This document shows positions 21,975-32,797 of a stretch of 64,000 nucleotides of DNA, piece after piece; within the stretch, counting starts at the first letter, position 1, and each line of letters starts with the position of its first letter. Where the stretch lies: positions 52,040,672 through 52,104,671 of the forward strand of contig CM060325.1 in assembly GCA_030674155.1 (NCBI GenBank), read 5' to 3'. The notes below the pieces were generated by a model. It saw only the letters and a program-made list of their open reading frames with translations, was not told where the DNA came from and did no database searches. This DNA is from Stramonita haemastoma. Taxonomy: Eukaryota; Mollusca; Gastropoda; Neogastropoda; Muricidae. A program made the position numbers and the translations under genes.

Positions 21975-22385
21975 TCACAGCAGATTTCTCTGCGTGAAAT
22001 AGGGGCTGCTGTCCCCAGGGAGAACGCGTCCCCGCCACAAGTGCAGTGCCTACCCATTATTTTTTTTCCCCCCCCTCAGGGATTGTGTGTCTAAACACGA
22101 CACCTGTGTGCATGCTGGTTTAAAAAAAAATTTTTTGTCATCTCCTCCTACTGGCACATGATGGCCTGCTCTTCTGAAAGGCGGAATGGGGTTTTAACGT
22201 GTGTGCAAGATGTTCTGTGTGCGTTCACACATGGGGCCTCGGTTTATAGTCTCATCCAAATGACTTTGACATTCAGTTCGATTTTTTGGTCAAACTGGGA
22301 AGAAAGGATGAGGCTGGGTACAAACCCAGAAACTGACGGTTTACATATTGGTAGGCGAATTTCTTAACCATCCTGCCACCTTCCT
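21975..22385 (-). mobile_element. SINE-B copy, minus strand
   Basis: Begins with GTCACAGCAGATTTCTCTGC and GGGGCTGCTGTCCC, a module also present at 28620. Continues GTCTAAACACGACACCTGTG, the shared body (CTCATCCAAATGACTTTGAC) and a tRNA-like head (complement GGTACAAACCC, ACCATCCTGCCACC). About 410 bp. Confidence 0.75.
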
Positions 22386-22548
22386 TTCCTAAACTTACAT
22401 CATAGATTTTTTTTATTAAAAATTTTTTTATTTAATCTGAATTTACAGCATTGGACTGAGTGCTGCTGGCTGAATTAACATTTGCCAGTGTTATTTTGAA
22501 GCAGGGGGGGGGGGGGGGGTAAAAAAAAGAAATCCTTGATATTGAAAT
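22386..22548. other. Unassigned spacer with G17 run
   Basis: AT-rich. Includes CCAGTGTTATTTTGAAGCAG, G17 and ATCCTTGATATTGA, which resemble the piggyBac-like MITE interior at 24750-24785 and may be a fragment of it. Confidence 0.4.
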
Positions 22549-22735
22549 GTGACGCTTCACCACAAAATGGGTCGCTTAGCATCTAACCCACTTTTCCACT
22601 AGGAGCCATTTTTGGGATTTTGGGTCAAGTTATTGATTTTGATATTTTGATTGATTGTAAAACTTTAGTCATTGTTCTACCTTGTAATAAAATAGCAAGT
22701 AATAATTTTGTATCATTTCGCTTTTAAAGATATTT
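22549..22735 (-). mobile_element. MITE, fragment in reverse orientation
   Basis: Starts GTGACGCTTCACCAC and GGGTCGCTTAGCA and follows the reverse complement of the 423-bp family's right end for about 185 bp (AGGAGCCATTTTTGG, CTACCTTGTAATAAAATA). Confidence 0.75.
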
Positions 22736-22861
22736 TTTTGTTCCTGTTTTGCCTTTTTTATTTGCTTTTTTTTTTATTTGCTGCTTTATAGCTGGTTGCT
22801 GTTGTGGCCATTTTCAGTTATTTTTACATTTTGTTATAAATCAAAATTTTTTCTTGCGTTA

Positions 22862-23175
<314 letters not shown>

Positions 23176-23179
23176 ATTG

Positions 23180-23290
23180 AAATGGAATATCCATCACAGT
23201 ACTGTTTTGTCCTGTCCAGATACTGTGTTTCATTGCTGTACTGGGGTAGGAAGGCAGGTGTGTTATGATGATGACTGTGACTGTGTGCAG
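23180..23290 (+). repeat. Duplicated intron block upstream of A-type exon (copy 2)
   Basis: GGAATATCCATCACAGTACT, GGTAGGAAGGCAGGTGTG and ATGACTGTGACTGTGTGCAG match 18540-18706 but lack the internal duplication present there. Confidence 0.75.
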
Positions 23291-23365
23291 GAGGAAGAGG
23301 TCTCCGAAGTTTCCTTGCCGAGCTTGCCAAGCTTGCCGGCTGTGCGTGCTCCACCACCTCTTTCG
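23291..23365 (+). CDS. Exon A2 of repeated-exon gene
   Basis: The acceptor is GTGACTGTGTGCAG and the donor GTAAGTG. The exon is 75 nt, phase 0-0, encoding 25 residues: EEEVSEVSLPSLPSLPAVRA then PPPLS. It contains a small in-frame duplication (LPS LPS LPA) relative to exon A1. It is followed about 800 bp later by exon B2 in the same phase, so A2-B2-terminal exon gives a continuous frame of 162 codons to the stop at 29730. Confidence 0.55.
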
Positions 23366-23439
23366 GTAAGTGTGTGTGTGTTTTATGTTTGTTTATTTTA
23401 TTTATTTAGTTAATTATTTTTATGTCAAGGATTTATTTA

Positions 23440-23657
23440 TTTATTTATTCTTTTATATCGAGGATAACAGAATAAGCAATCATGTGCTTTTTTTCATCCG
23501 GTCCCCGTGTGTATGCAGTTTTGTAAATCTTGTCATCTGTTCCCACCGGCACACGATGGCCTACTCTTACGAAAAGCGGAACAGGATTTAACGTGTGCGC
23601 AAGATGTTCTGCGTGCGTTCGCACACGGGGCCTCGGTTTAAAGTCTCATCCGAAGGA
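23440..23657 (-). mobile_element. SINE-A, headless, little mutated
   Basis: From TATATCGAGGATAACAG to CTCATCCGAAGG, breaking directly into a second SINE-A copy. Sequence through ACGATGGCCTACTCTTACG is close to the family consensus. Confidence 0.85.
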
Positions 23658-23884
23658 TACTGGAATAAGCCCTCGTGTGCCTTTTTACATTCCGTCCCCT
23701 TGTGTGTGCAGTTTCATATATTTTGGTGTCTGTTCCTATTGGCACACAATAGCCTGTTCTTTTCCAAAACGGAATGGATTTTGATGTGTGCGCAAGATAT
23801 TCTGCTTGTGCACACATGAGGTCTTGGTTTATAGTCTCGCCTCAAGGACTTTTGGGGGAGTGCAGTTAGCACTTATGGTAACTG
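23658..23884 (-). mobile_element. SINE-A, headless, older copy in duplicated block
   Basis: ATACTGGAATAAGCCCTCGT to GCACTTATGGTAACTGATG, followed by (TG)n. More diverged than its neighbour and collinear with 18846-19105, so it is the block-resident copy. The younger copy at 23440 inserted into its tail. Confidence 0.8.
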
Positions 23885-23999
23885 ATGTGTGTGTGTGTGC
23901 GTGCGTGTGTGCGTGCATGTGTGTGTATGCATGTCTGCGTGTACACATATGTGGGTATGTGGTGTGCATGCACACTTGCGTTTATATTGATATGATATT

Positions 24000-24164
24000 G
24001 AAACTGTTTCCACGTGTTCCAACATAGTAGAATGAACAGTTTACTCGTGTGTGCTAGCCCATGGTATTTCCTGTTGTGTTTGTCATTGTTGTGTTGTGTT
24101 GTGTGGTGTTGTGTGATGGCTGTGCATGGGATGATGACGCTACCTTGGACTTGGCTGTTGACAG
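24000..24164 (+). repeat. Duplicated intron block upstream of B-type exon (copy 2)
   Basis: GAAACTGTTTCCACGTGTTC, CATGGTATTTCCTGTTGTG and GGATGATGACGCTACCTTGG through CTGTTGACAG match 13681-13861 and 29219-29397. It has a single acceptor, unlike copy 1. Confidence 0.85.
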
Positions 24165-24242
24165 GAAGAGGAGGAGATGGCTCCCAGGCCAGGGCCCAGT
24201 GGGTCCACTGTGGACCCAGCTCCATCTGCAAGTTCCTCAACA
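24165..24242 (+). CDS. Exon B2 of repeated-exon gene
   Basis: The acceptor is GGCTGTTGACAG and the donor GTGAGTT. The exon is 78 nt, phase 0-0, encoding EEEEMAPRPGPSGSTVDPAP then SASSST. The EEEEMAP start is identical to that of the terminal exon at 29398 and is encoded by nearly the same DNA, indicating recent duplication or constraint. Downstream it diverges from both B1 and the terminal exon. No domain recognised; acidic/Pro-Ser-rich. Confidence 0.55.
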
Positions 24243-24261
24243 GTGAGTTTTTGTTTGTTTT

Positions 24262-24511
24262 ATTCTTTTGTATCAAGGATAATGGGATAAGCACTCTTGT
24301 GTTTTTTTTTACATCCAGTCCCTGTGTGTATGGAGTTTTGTAAATGTCGTCTGTTCCCACCAGCACACGATGGCCTACTCTTACGAAAAGCGGAACAGGA
24401 TTTAACGGGTGCACAAGACGTTCTGTGTGGGTTCACACATGGGGTCTTGGTTTATAGTCTCATCGGAAGGACTTTGAGGGAGATTGGAGTCAGCACTGAT
24501 GTTAACACTGA
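24262..24511 (-). mobile_element. SINE-A, headless
   Basis: From TTTTGTATCAAGGATAATGG to TCAGCACTGATGTTAACA, then (TG)n. The body is close to consensus. Confidence 0.85.
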
Positions 24512-24544
24512 GTGTGTGTGTGTGTGTGTGTGTGCGTTTTTTTC

Positions 24545-24680
24545 TTTTGAGGAGAATGAAATAAGCACTTGTGTGCTTTTTTATATCCAGTCCCCATGTG
24601 TCAGCATTTTTGTGAATTAAGTCACCTGTTATTACTGGCACACATACCCATATTCTTCCAAAAAGCAGAGCGAGTTTTAA
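24545..24680 (-). mobile_element. SINE-A fragment, split by a piggyBac-like element
   Basis: GAGGAGAATGAAATAAGCAC through AGCAGAGCGAGTTTTAA. The SINE resumes at 25786 with TTAACATTTGCACAAGG, collinear with ATTTAACATGTGCGCAAGA of other copies. Confidence 0.8.
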
Positions 24681-25785
24681 CCCTGGTAGTGCTGAAATAA
24701 CGGCAGCGGTACTACTGCTGCTGGCTGAATTAACGGCAGCCATTGTTGTTTTGCAGTAGGGTGGGGTCAAACAACCCTTGATATTGATATGTAAAACTAA
24801 ACTAAGTGTGTGAAGTTATAAATCACAGGAAAGCTTAGATAACAAGCTTTTAAATGAGCAAAATGTTATAGCAGCATGTAGTGCTTATGATAATGTAAAA
24901 AATAAAGTTTAAAAACTGTGCGTGCACTACCGATCACTGTCGCGACGTCCGAGTCCCAGATTGATTTTAACACGATATGCAATGTTGTGGTGCATGTCAT
25001 GATTCAGTAAATACTATCTCTTGACATAAGTTTTGAAAAAATATAGAGCTTGTGAGGCTTTATCGGTCGTCAAATACTCGGAAAAGTCCAGCGAAATGAT
25101 CGACGCGATCGTCATGGCAGTGAACACTCACTTCATGCGAAGTGGCGGCGTCCTATGATGAAAATACGACAATCGCTTGATTTCGTGTGATGCAAAGTAC
25201 TCAGCAGCATATCAAAATGACTTAACAACAGTTATTTCGAAGCCGTGTTTCGTTAAAATAAAGTAAAACTATGTATGACATTGAAATCGCCGGGTAGAGC
25301 TAAGAAGTGCATCGGGCAAAACTTGGCACCGCTCGATTCAGTCTGATCGCGATCAATTTTTCCAAAGTTTTTCAAAAATATTCCGCAACCCTTACATTAC
25401 CGTCTCTGTCATAGTAATTCAACCAAATCCATTCTCTAAAACTCCTCATCGCCGTCAATATCGTAAAAAAAACCTCTCAAAATACTTTGAGTGATACGGG
25501 CACAAACACTTGGCCACCATTTTGTTTTCAGGCAATCGAGGCTCCGAAAAAAACAAAACAAAAATCAACCTCTAATCTAATAAGAATCCTCGTTGCTTGC
25601 GACTGCTCAACGACCTTCACCCATTTCTGCAGCCCTACAATGGCCTTCACGTTCATTGGGTGACCTTTGAAAGTGAAAGTGAGCCTTCAATTTCGATCAC
25701 CGATGTCATCCCGGAATATTCCGGGAGCCGCCAGACACGCTGGACCCCGTGATTCCGGTATACTCCGGAATTCGCGTGACTAGGG
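24681..25785. mobile_element. piggyBac-like MITE, 1105 bp, TTAA target duplication
   Basis: TTAA at 24677-24680 and 25786-25789 flank ends CCCTGGTAGTGC and (reverse complement) CCCTAGTCACGC. The left end resembles the CCCTAG-type ends of piggyBac elements, which target TTAA. The interior is AT-rich, with ATTCCGG-rich palindromic sequence near 25710-25775 and no transposase frame. The host SINE is rejoined exactly if the element and one TTAA are removed. A partial copy is at 37508-38428. Confidence 0.85.
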
Positions 25786-25789
25786 TTAA

Positions 25790-26515
25790 CATTTGCACAA
25801 GGTGGTTTTTTTTGCTGCCTTGTCTTCTGTGATGTCCCCGTACTGCTGTTCCCACGCCCCTCATTTCAATCTCCCCGCTACACCCATACCCTGATTCGTT
25901 GTGTCTCATGCCCGGGATCGGCAGTCCACAGGGAACACATCAATATTAGGCCGCGGTGAGGCCACCAGCCAGAGGGGCCCTGCACTTCTGCTGAGTCACT
26001 TTGGTGGTGTTCAGTGGTGCCTGTTCTGATCATTTATTTATTCATTTATCTGTTTGTTTATTTATTTATACTTGTATTTCGAGGATAATGGAATAAGCAC
26101 TCGTGTGCTTTTTTACATCCCGTCCCACGGCTGCTCAAAACAGGGAAAATCTGACTCTTTAGTTGGTGGCTGGCACTGCACTCCATAACCGAAATTCCAT
26201 CCCACCGCTAGGCTAGGCCTATCTAGGGCACCGCGCGGTCAGGGGTCAGAGTCCAGCATCTGGCGATGCTGCTATACTTTCCTTCTTTGCTGTCTATTAG
26301 CCACTGAGCAAATTTCTGTATAAAGGCATTTTTTACCATACGCTGCCGGATTCCCATGATTTTTTACAATGATCATACTTAAGTGAACAAAACTTCAATA
26401 CTTGCTTTACCTGTCTGTGGTAACTTTGTTGGAGTTATTTTTTGTTAACTATTTTTAAAAAATATTTTAAAACCATTGGGTCTCTCAAGAAACAAAGCCC
26501 GAGTGTCAGCTTGTT
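25790..26515. other. Mostly unassigned; SINE fragments
   Basis: 25786-25805 completes the split SINE-A. 26060-26130 holds a second short SINE-A tail fragment (TTTCGAGGATAATGG, GCACTCGTGTGC). The rest has no recognised gene. Confidence 0.55.
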
Positions 26516-27052
<537 letters not shown>

Positions 27053-28010
27053 TCTTTCTCGTTTTTACTTTGATGTCAAAGTGTAGGTTTCTGTGTGGTT
27101 TGTTCTTTTTTCACTACACTGAAATAGTCACGCTTTTGATCACAACATTTTTTCAACATGATCAGAAGATTTTTTTGTATAGTATCAGAAATATCAATGA
27201 AATATATTTTGAAAAAAACCCAGTCATTTGTGAGCTATTTCTGCCTGATGACACTGAGAAGACATTTGTTTTCTACTGTGTGCTCGGGGTTATAAGCTGT
27301 ACTGGAATTAGTAAATAAACCTTCAGCTGTAGCAGGAAACCACTAAAATCTGATGAAACAGTGGACTGTGTACGTGCTGAATCGCCATGACTATGCAGTA
27401 GTGTTTAGAGTGAAGTGAGATACCTAGCCGACACTAATGACTGCCAGACTCTCACCCCACGCTCTGTATCGCGCTGCTTCACGCCCCGCTGCAGGTGGTA
27501 GCCTACTACGGTGTGTTCATCTATGGCTTCGCTGTGCCAACAGAATAAAACTGTCAAAAAAAAACCCTAGTTAGTCTGCATGCAGACATGTTCAATTTCT
27601 TCTCTACATTTTTTGTTTGTGTATTATAAATATGTGTTTTTTTAGAGAGAGAGTTAAAAATGACTGATTTTTGTGATTGTGTGTCTGCCTGTCGCTCTCC
27701 TGTTCATCTTCATCTATGTTTTGACTGCTCTCACGTCAACCAGTGTGAAAGAAAGTATATGGAGTTTGGTGTCAAAAGAAAGCTTGTTTCAAGCTGATTA
27801 TAAAGAATGCTTTGTTTTTCTTTTTTTGGACGATTCACTGTACAAAACGATGTGTGAAAGAAACCATGGTAATCTACAGCTGAACGCGGCTATAGCACAA
27901 GCCCCTAGTGCAGCCTTTCCTTTTTCCCCGTTTATTTATATCAACGCCCTGCCAGCTGCGGGTCATGAACTTTGACTGGGGAACTAAAGAGACTGAAATG
28001 AGAAGCCGTG
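27053..28010. other. Unassigned, with one 100-codon open frame
   Basis: 27673-27975 encodes a peptide with one hydrophobic stretch (LPVALLFIFIYVLTALTS) but no domain, no close splice sites that I can defend and no repeat homology in this window. CAGAATAAAACTGTC followed by A9 at about 27540-27566 looks like a retroposed or native polyadenylated 3' end. The rest is AT-rich. Confidence 0.35.
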
Positions 28011-28012
28011 GT

Positions 28013-28110
28013 CCCCATGTGTATGCAGTTCTGAAAATTTTGTTATCCGTTCCCACCAGCACCAATGATAAAGTGGAATGTGTTTTAACATATGTGCGAG
28101 ATTTTAAAGC
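28013..28110 (-). mobile_element. SINE-A fragment
   Basis: CCCCATGTGTATGCAGTTCT, CGTTCCCACCAGCAC and GTTTTAACATATGTGCGAGA align to the SINE-A middle. The fragment lies just before the LINE at 28150. Confidence 0.6.
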
Positions 28111-28149
28111 ATTTTTATTTTATTTTTTATTTTTGTTATTTTATACCAC

Positions 28150-28620
28150 TTTATGTCCATTTTATCTCCATCTTGCTCTACGGTTGCGAAAGTTGGACAA
28201 TGACCGCTGAAACCACCAAGCCGATCCGGACGTTCGAGACAAAATGCTTCAGGCGACTGCTTGGAATTTCCTGGAAGGATAGGAAAACAAACACCTATGT
28301 GCAAAGTCAAGTCGCACTGATGGTTGGCCCTCAGGAACCCCTACTAGCCACTGTCAAGAAAAGGAAGCTGGCATGGTTCGGCCATGTCACACGCCACAAC
28401 ACCCTCCCCAAGACAGTCCTACAAGGAACGCTAGAAGGTGGCAGACACCGAGGCAGACAAACCAAAAGCTGGATGGATAATATCAAGGAGTGGACCCGCC
28501 TGGACAGTCCAACACTCATTCGGAAGGCGGAGGACAGGGCTGGATGGCGACGGCTGGCTGCAGAATCGTCTCTCATGTCTCCTCCACAACCGTTCCGGTG
28601 ATGAGAAAGAAGAAGAAGAA
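28150..28620 (+). mobile_element. RTE-like LINE, ORF2 C-terminus, 5'-truncated
   Basis: Frame open from at least 28092 to TGA at 28599-28601. It contains ILLYGCESWTMTAE, RTFETKCFRRLLGISWKDR, KKRKLAWFGHVTRHNTLPK, VLQGTLEGGRHRGRQTKSW and MDNIKEWT, the characteristic order after the reverse transcriptase domain in RTE-type and related LINEs. It is followed directly by (GAA)n at 28603-28619, the kind of short-repeat tail typical of RTE elements. No stop or frameshift in about 150 codons, so a relatively young insertion. The RT and endonuclease domains are absent through 5' truncation. Confidence 0.85.
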
Positions 28621-28993
28621 TGTCACGGCAGATTTCTCTGCGTGAAATTCGGGCTGCTCTCCCTCAGGAGAGCATGTCGCCTTATGTGCAGCGCCTCCCC
28701 ATTAATTTTTTTTTTCGATGGTGTCTAAACACAACACCTGTGTACATGCTGGTTTGTTGGGTTTTTTCAATAATTTTGTCATCCGCTCCTACCGGCACAC
28801 GATGGCCTGCTCTTCCGAAAGGCGGAACAGGGTTTTAACATGTGTGCAAGATTTCTGCGGGCCGAATGACTTTAACATTCAGTTTGATTTTTTCATCAAA
28901 CTGGGAAGAAAGGGCGAGGCTGGGTATGAACCCAGAAACTCGCGGTTTTATTGTTGGCAGGCGAACGTCTTAAGCATCCTGCCACCATTCTGA
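28620..28993 (-). mobile_element. SINE-B copy, minus strand
   Basis: GTCACGGCAGATTTCTCTGC, GTCTAAACACAACACCTGTG, the shared body and a head with B-box complement GGTATGAACCC and CATCCTGCCACC. Immediately followed by a SINE-A fragment. Confidence 0.8.
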
Positions 28994-29085
28994 AGATGTT
29001 CTGTGTGTGTTCACACACAGGGCCTTTGTTTATAGTCTCGCCTGAAGGTCTATAGGGGGAGTAGAGTCAGCACTTATGTTAATTG
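28994..29085 (-). mobile_element. SINE-A fragment of the duplicated block (copy 3)
   Basis: GAAGATGTTCTGTGTGTG through CAGCACTTATGTTAATTGATG, followed by TG-rich sequence. Same end point as 19105 and 23884. Confidence 0.75.
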
Positions 29086-29218
29086 ATGTATGTGTGTATG
29101 TAGATGTGTGTGTGCAATGTGCATGTGTGCACATACACATGTGTGTGTGGAGTACATGCAAGCACATGTGTGTGTTTTGATATATGAAAAATGCACATGT
29201 GTCCATGAAGATATGATA

Positions 29219-29397
29219 TTGAAACTGTTTCCAAGTGTTCCAACAAAGTGGAGTCAATCATTCATTCATGTGTGTGCTAGTCCATGGTCTTTCCTGTTGT
29301 ATTTGACTGTCAGTATTGTATTGGATTGTATTGTATTGTACTGTGTGATTGCCTTGCTTGGGATGACGACGCTTATCGTTGACTTGGATGTTGACAG
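29219..29397 (+). repeat. Duplicated intron block upstream of B-type exon (copy 3)
   Basis: TTGAAACTGTTTCCAAGTGT, CATGGTCTTTCCTGTTGTA, (TTGTA)n and GGATGTTGACAG. Ends in the acceptor of the terminal exon. Confidence 0.85.
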
Positions 29398-29730
29398 GAA
29401 GAGGAGGAGATGGCGCCACCAGTGCCTGCTGTTCCGCTACAGCCCCTTCCTGCCCCTGCCCCCCTCCTACTCCCTGCCCCAGCCCCCCTCCCTCCCCCAC
29501 TCCCTGCCCCCCTCCCTGCCCCTGCCCCTGCCCCTGCCCCTGCCCCGGCCCCTGTTCCTGTGCCACCACCGGCAGCAGACCCAGAACCAGTGAGGCGGTC
29601 AGGGAGAGCCCGACGACAGCCCGACCGCTATCAGTCAATTGACTTCCGTACGCCGGGCTACTTTGCTGCCTTAAATCGGCAGAGAGGGCGCAGGGCACGG
29701 CAGCGGCGACAGGAGCGCCTGGCTGCCTAG
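29398..29730 (+). CDS. Terminal exon (B3) of repeated-exon gene, Pro-Ala repeat and Arg-rich C-terminus
   Basis: The acceptor is GATGTTGACAG, phase 0, and the frame stays open for 110 codons to TAG at 29728-29730. It begins EEEEMAPPVPAVPLQPLPAP like exon B2. A long Pro-Ala repeat from CCTGCCC hexamers follows, then the unique C-terminus EPVRRSGRARRQPDRYQSID, FRTPGYFAALNRQRGR and RARQRRQERLAA. The RRSGR..RQPDRY motif resembles basic tails seen in chromatin-linked and integrase-like proteins, but I cannot assign a family. Arg-rich composition suggests nucleic-acid binding (inference). Best single piece of coding evidence at the locus, because the C-terminal 50 residues are not simple sequence. 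Confidence 0.6.
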   Translation, partial: EEEEMAPPVPAVPLQPLPAPAPLLLPAPAPLPPPLPAPLPAPAPAPAPAPAPVPVPPPAADPEPVRRSGRARRQPDRYQSIDFRTPGYFAALNRQRGRRARQRRQERLAA

Positions 29731-29754
29731 GCAGTTGCCACAGGGCAGCCTAGA

Positions 29755-30050
29755 GATGGGCACAAGGCAGACCAAGACATTGACACAAGGGAGACTAGAT
29801 ATTGGCACAAGGCAGACTATATATTGGCAGAGACCAGACATTGGCACAAGGCAGACTAGATATTGGCAGAGACCAGACATTGGCACAAGGGAGATTAGAT
29901 ATTGGCACAAGGCAGACCAAGACATTGCCACAAGGAAGACTAGATATTGGCACAAGGCAGACCAGACATTGGCACAAGGAAGACTAGATATTGGCACCAG
30001 GCAGACCCAAGACATTGGCACAAGGAAGACTAGATATTGGCAGAGGAAAT
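29755..30050 (+). repeat. Minisatellite just after the stop codon
   Basis: About ten units of 21-45 bp built from ATTGGCACAAGGCAGAC and TAGATATTGGCA. Probably in the 3' UTR of the preceding exon. Open frames across it on both strands are not called. Confidence 0.85.
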
Positions 30051-30469
30051 GGGATCTTGACTTCCGCAGGAGAGTGGCCATCATTCTGTGGTCAGTGTGG
30101 AGCCCCGATGCAGGAAGGGGTGTGTGTGTTCCTGCTGTTGACCAGTGCTGACCATGCTCCTCACTGTGACACAGGCTGCTGGTGCTGTTAACTGACCATC
30201 CATCACCTTGCTCTAAAAGAAAATCAATCAATCAATCAATCAATTAATCTTCTCTGCACACATCTCCATACCAGAAGCCAGGGCTGTCTTCTTGTCCCTT
30301 GGGGGTAAGGAAAGAAAGGACTGGACTAGGACACAGAGAAGTCGGCAGGAAGCCAGAGTGACCTTCATCCATGTCAGAGATGGCCAGGACTGTTCTGACC
30401 GCTGACTGCTGTAGAAGTCAGAGTCCTGTCAGCTAGGATGTCAGCTACATCCCCTGCCCCAGTGAGAGC
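30051..30469. other. Unassigned; possible 3' UTR
   Basis: Mixed sequence with (AATC)n at about 30221-30248. No canonical AATAAA seen close to the stop codon. Nothing else recognised. Confidence 0.4.
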
Positions 30470-30693
30470 AGGGAAGAGAGGAGGTCCTGGTGACCCAGAA
30501 GGTCAGTGGGGTTGGAGTGGAGGCCCCATGTGGGGACAGTGAAGACAGCAGGCCGACTTCAGGCTGTTGGGGGTGGGGTCAGGGCCTGTCAGGGGCAGCC
30601 TTTGTCCTGGACTGGTTGACACTTTTGGGATGAGCACAGGGGTTTGGTGGTGTAGTGATTTTCAGATGTTAAATAACATGGCTGTGTGTGTGT

Positions 30694-30765
<72 letters not shown>
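30470..30765 (+). repeat. Segmental duplication, left part of copy 1
   Basis: GTCAGTGGGGTTGGAGTGGA, CTTCAGGCTGTTGGGGGTGG and GATTTTCAGATGTTAAATAA, followed by (TG)n, match 36460-36900. The right part of copy 1 lies at 32798-33112. Confidence 0.85.
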
Positions 30766-30768
<3 letters not shown>

Positions 30769-30989
30769 GTCAAGAGTGTGTGCATGTGTATATGAATGTG
30801 TGGTCAAGAGAGTGTGTATGCTTGTATGTTTGTGTGTGTGCGTGTGTTTGTGTGAAATAAGTTTTGCATTTTCATCATGTGTATTTTTCTTGTTCTTCTG
30901 CTAGAGTTCTGAGGTTCACCAATAATGTGATTTTTGCGTATACAACCATTTCCTCCCCACCATTTAGGTAGCTGCATTCATAATTCGCA

Positions 30990-31262
30990 GATGGTGTCTA
31001 AACACAACACTTGTGCATGCTGATTTGTTTGGTTTGTTTCGTTTTGGCCATTTTTTCCTACCAGCACAAATGACATAATCTTCCATAAGGCAGAATAGAT
31101 ACAGCGTCTTGGTTTATAGTCTCATCTGAAATACTTAAACATTCAGTTTGATTTTTTGTCGTTGCCAATTTGGTAAGATGAGGAGAGGCTAAGAATCGAA
31201 CCTAGAACTTCACAGTTAACATGTTGGCAGGCGAACATTGAACCATCCAGCTACCTTCCTTC
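30990..31262 (-). mobile_element. SINE-B, diverged
   Basis: GTCTAAACACAACACTTGTG, CTTGGTTTATAGTCTCATC and a head (complement AATCGAACCTAG, CATGTTGGCAGGCGAAC, ACCATCCAGCTACC). It inserted between the two halves of segmental duplication copy 1. Confidence 0.7.
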
Positions 31263-31369
31263 TTTCCTCGGTGTTTGATTTTCACCCCGCTCAACAAGCA
31301 CAGCATGGGCATCAGCTGGTGGAGCAGCAGAAGGAAGCAGACCTTGAGTGTGTGGAGAAAGAACAGCCA

Positions 31370-31396
31370 CACCTTCATCTTCATCTTCATCTTCAG

Positions 31397-31446
<50 letters not shown>

Positions 31447-31790
31447 AGAAGACATGGCCGCAAGACAAACAGCCACAGCTTCATCTTCATCTTCATCTTC
31501 AGCACAGAGAGAGAGAGAGAAGACATGGCCGCAAGACACAGAACAGCCACAGCTTCATCTTCATCTTCATCTTCAGCACACACACAGAGAGAGAGAGAAG
31601 ACATGGCCGCAAGACACAGAACAGCCACAGCTTCAGCTTCATCTTCATCTTCAGCACACACAGAGAGAGAGAGAGAAGACATGGCCGCAAGACACAGAAC
31701 AGCCACAGCTTCAGCTTCATCTTCATCTTCAGCACACACAGAGAGAGAGAGAGAAGACATGGCCGCAAGACACAGATCCTCCAGTGACTG
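31370..31790 (+). repeat. 78-bp minisatellite, five copies
   Basis: Unit: (CTTCAT)n, CAGCACACA, (GA)n, GACATGGCCGCAAGACACAG, AACAGCCACAG. The GACATGG markers at 31451, 31522, 31600, 31678 and 31756 give periods of 71, 78, 78 and 78. Because 78 is divisible by three, all three plus frames and two minus frames remain open; none is called. Confidence 0.9.
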
Positions 31791-31889
31791 TGGAAGCGCA
31801 GAAGACGGGAGGATGGCGGAGTTGACATCTTGACCCAGTCCTGACCCCAAGCTCCAGCAGTTGCACAGTGAAGAGCCCTCCAGTGCTGA

Positions 31890-32340
31890 CCAGTCGCCTG
31901 AAGAAACAGCAGACAGCCATGAACAGCGTTCAGAGGATTAGAGCAGACAGCAGACAGCCGTGAACAGCATTCAGAGGATTGCCGTTCCCAGGGAAAGGAG
32001 GAGAGCCCTGTCTGGAGATGTCAGGACCACTGAGGAAAACGACAGACGCTGTGACCGGAAGAGAGGGAGCAGTCAGAGAATGGAGAAATGGCCACACTGA
32101 GGAAAACGACAGACGCTGTGACCTGAAGAGAGGGAGCAGTCAGAGAAAGGAGAAATGGCCACACTGAGGAAAACGACAGACACCCATGTGGAAGAAGCGT
32201 GAAGCACCCAGAGAGAAGGGGGCCATGGGATTCCAGGAGACCGTTTTTATCAGGAGACCGTTTATCCAAGGAAAGGAAGAGACAGGAGTGTTGCAGTCAG
32301 GTGTAGAGAAAGAAAGCACTTAGCACTGGACAGACTTTGT
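31890..32340 (+). repeat. Short direct repeats (41 and 64 bp)
   Basis: GCAGACAGCCRTGAACAGCR at 31909 and 31950. GGAAAACGACAGACGCTGTG with GAGAGGGAGCAGTCAGAGAA at about 32034 and 32099, and a third partial unit at 32168. No gene called. Confidence 0.7.
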
Positions 32341-32344
32341 AATT

Positions 32345-32767
32345 GTGACGCTCCACCACATAAGAAGTCCCATTGCACCAGAGGTCAAATTTGAGTTATT
32401 GGCAAGTTATAAATGTGCAATGAAAAGGCTATTCAATACAAAAAACAGATTGAAAATCGGACAATTCTGTGCAAAGTTATTACAAATTGAAATGATAGAC
32501 TATAGGATGTGACAAAATGAGAAACGGGCAAGTTTATTTTTTGTAACAGGTTGTCAGAATAAGGGCTAGGGTATTTTCAAAACACATTTAAAAGCAAAAA
32601 GAATAACAATTATGCCTTTATCTTTCGCTACAAGGTAGAATAACGGATATAGTTTAATAATCAATCAAAATCTCAAAATTGACAGCTTGATGCCCACCTG
32701 CCTTTAATGGCTCCTAGCGCAAAATTGGGTAATATGCTAAGTGACTCATTTCGTGGTGGAGCGTCAC
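32345..32767 (+). mobile_element. MITE, 423 bp, complete, TSD AATT
   Basis: Reference copy. Ends GTGACGCTCCACCAC and GTGGTGGAGCGTCAC are perfect 15-bp inverted repeats, continuing imperfectly for about 12 more bases. Flanked by AATT at 32341-32344 and 32768-32771. AT-rich interior without coding capacity. Superfamily not determined; a 4-bp duplication rules out most mariner- and hAT-type elements. Confidence 0.9.
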
Positions 32768-32797
32768 AATTGTGTTTGTGTTTGTCATTGTGTTTGT

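Noticed and set aside
24681..25785. Unique intergenic regulatory sequence conserved between 25 kb and 38 kb
   Set aside because: The similarity is explained by two copies of a TTAA-flanked transposon.
31238..31850. 195- and 199-codon frames on opposite strands
   Set aside because: 78-bp minisatellite open in nearly all frames; no splice or promoter context.
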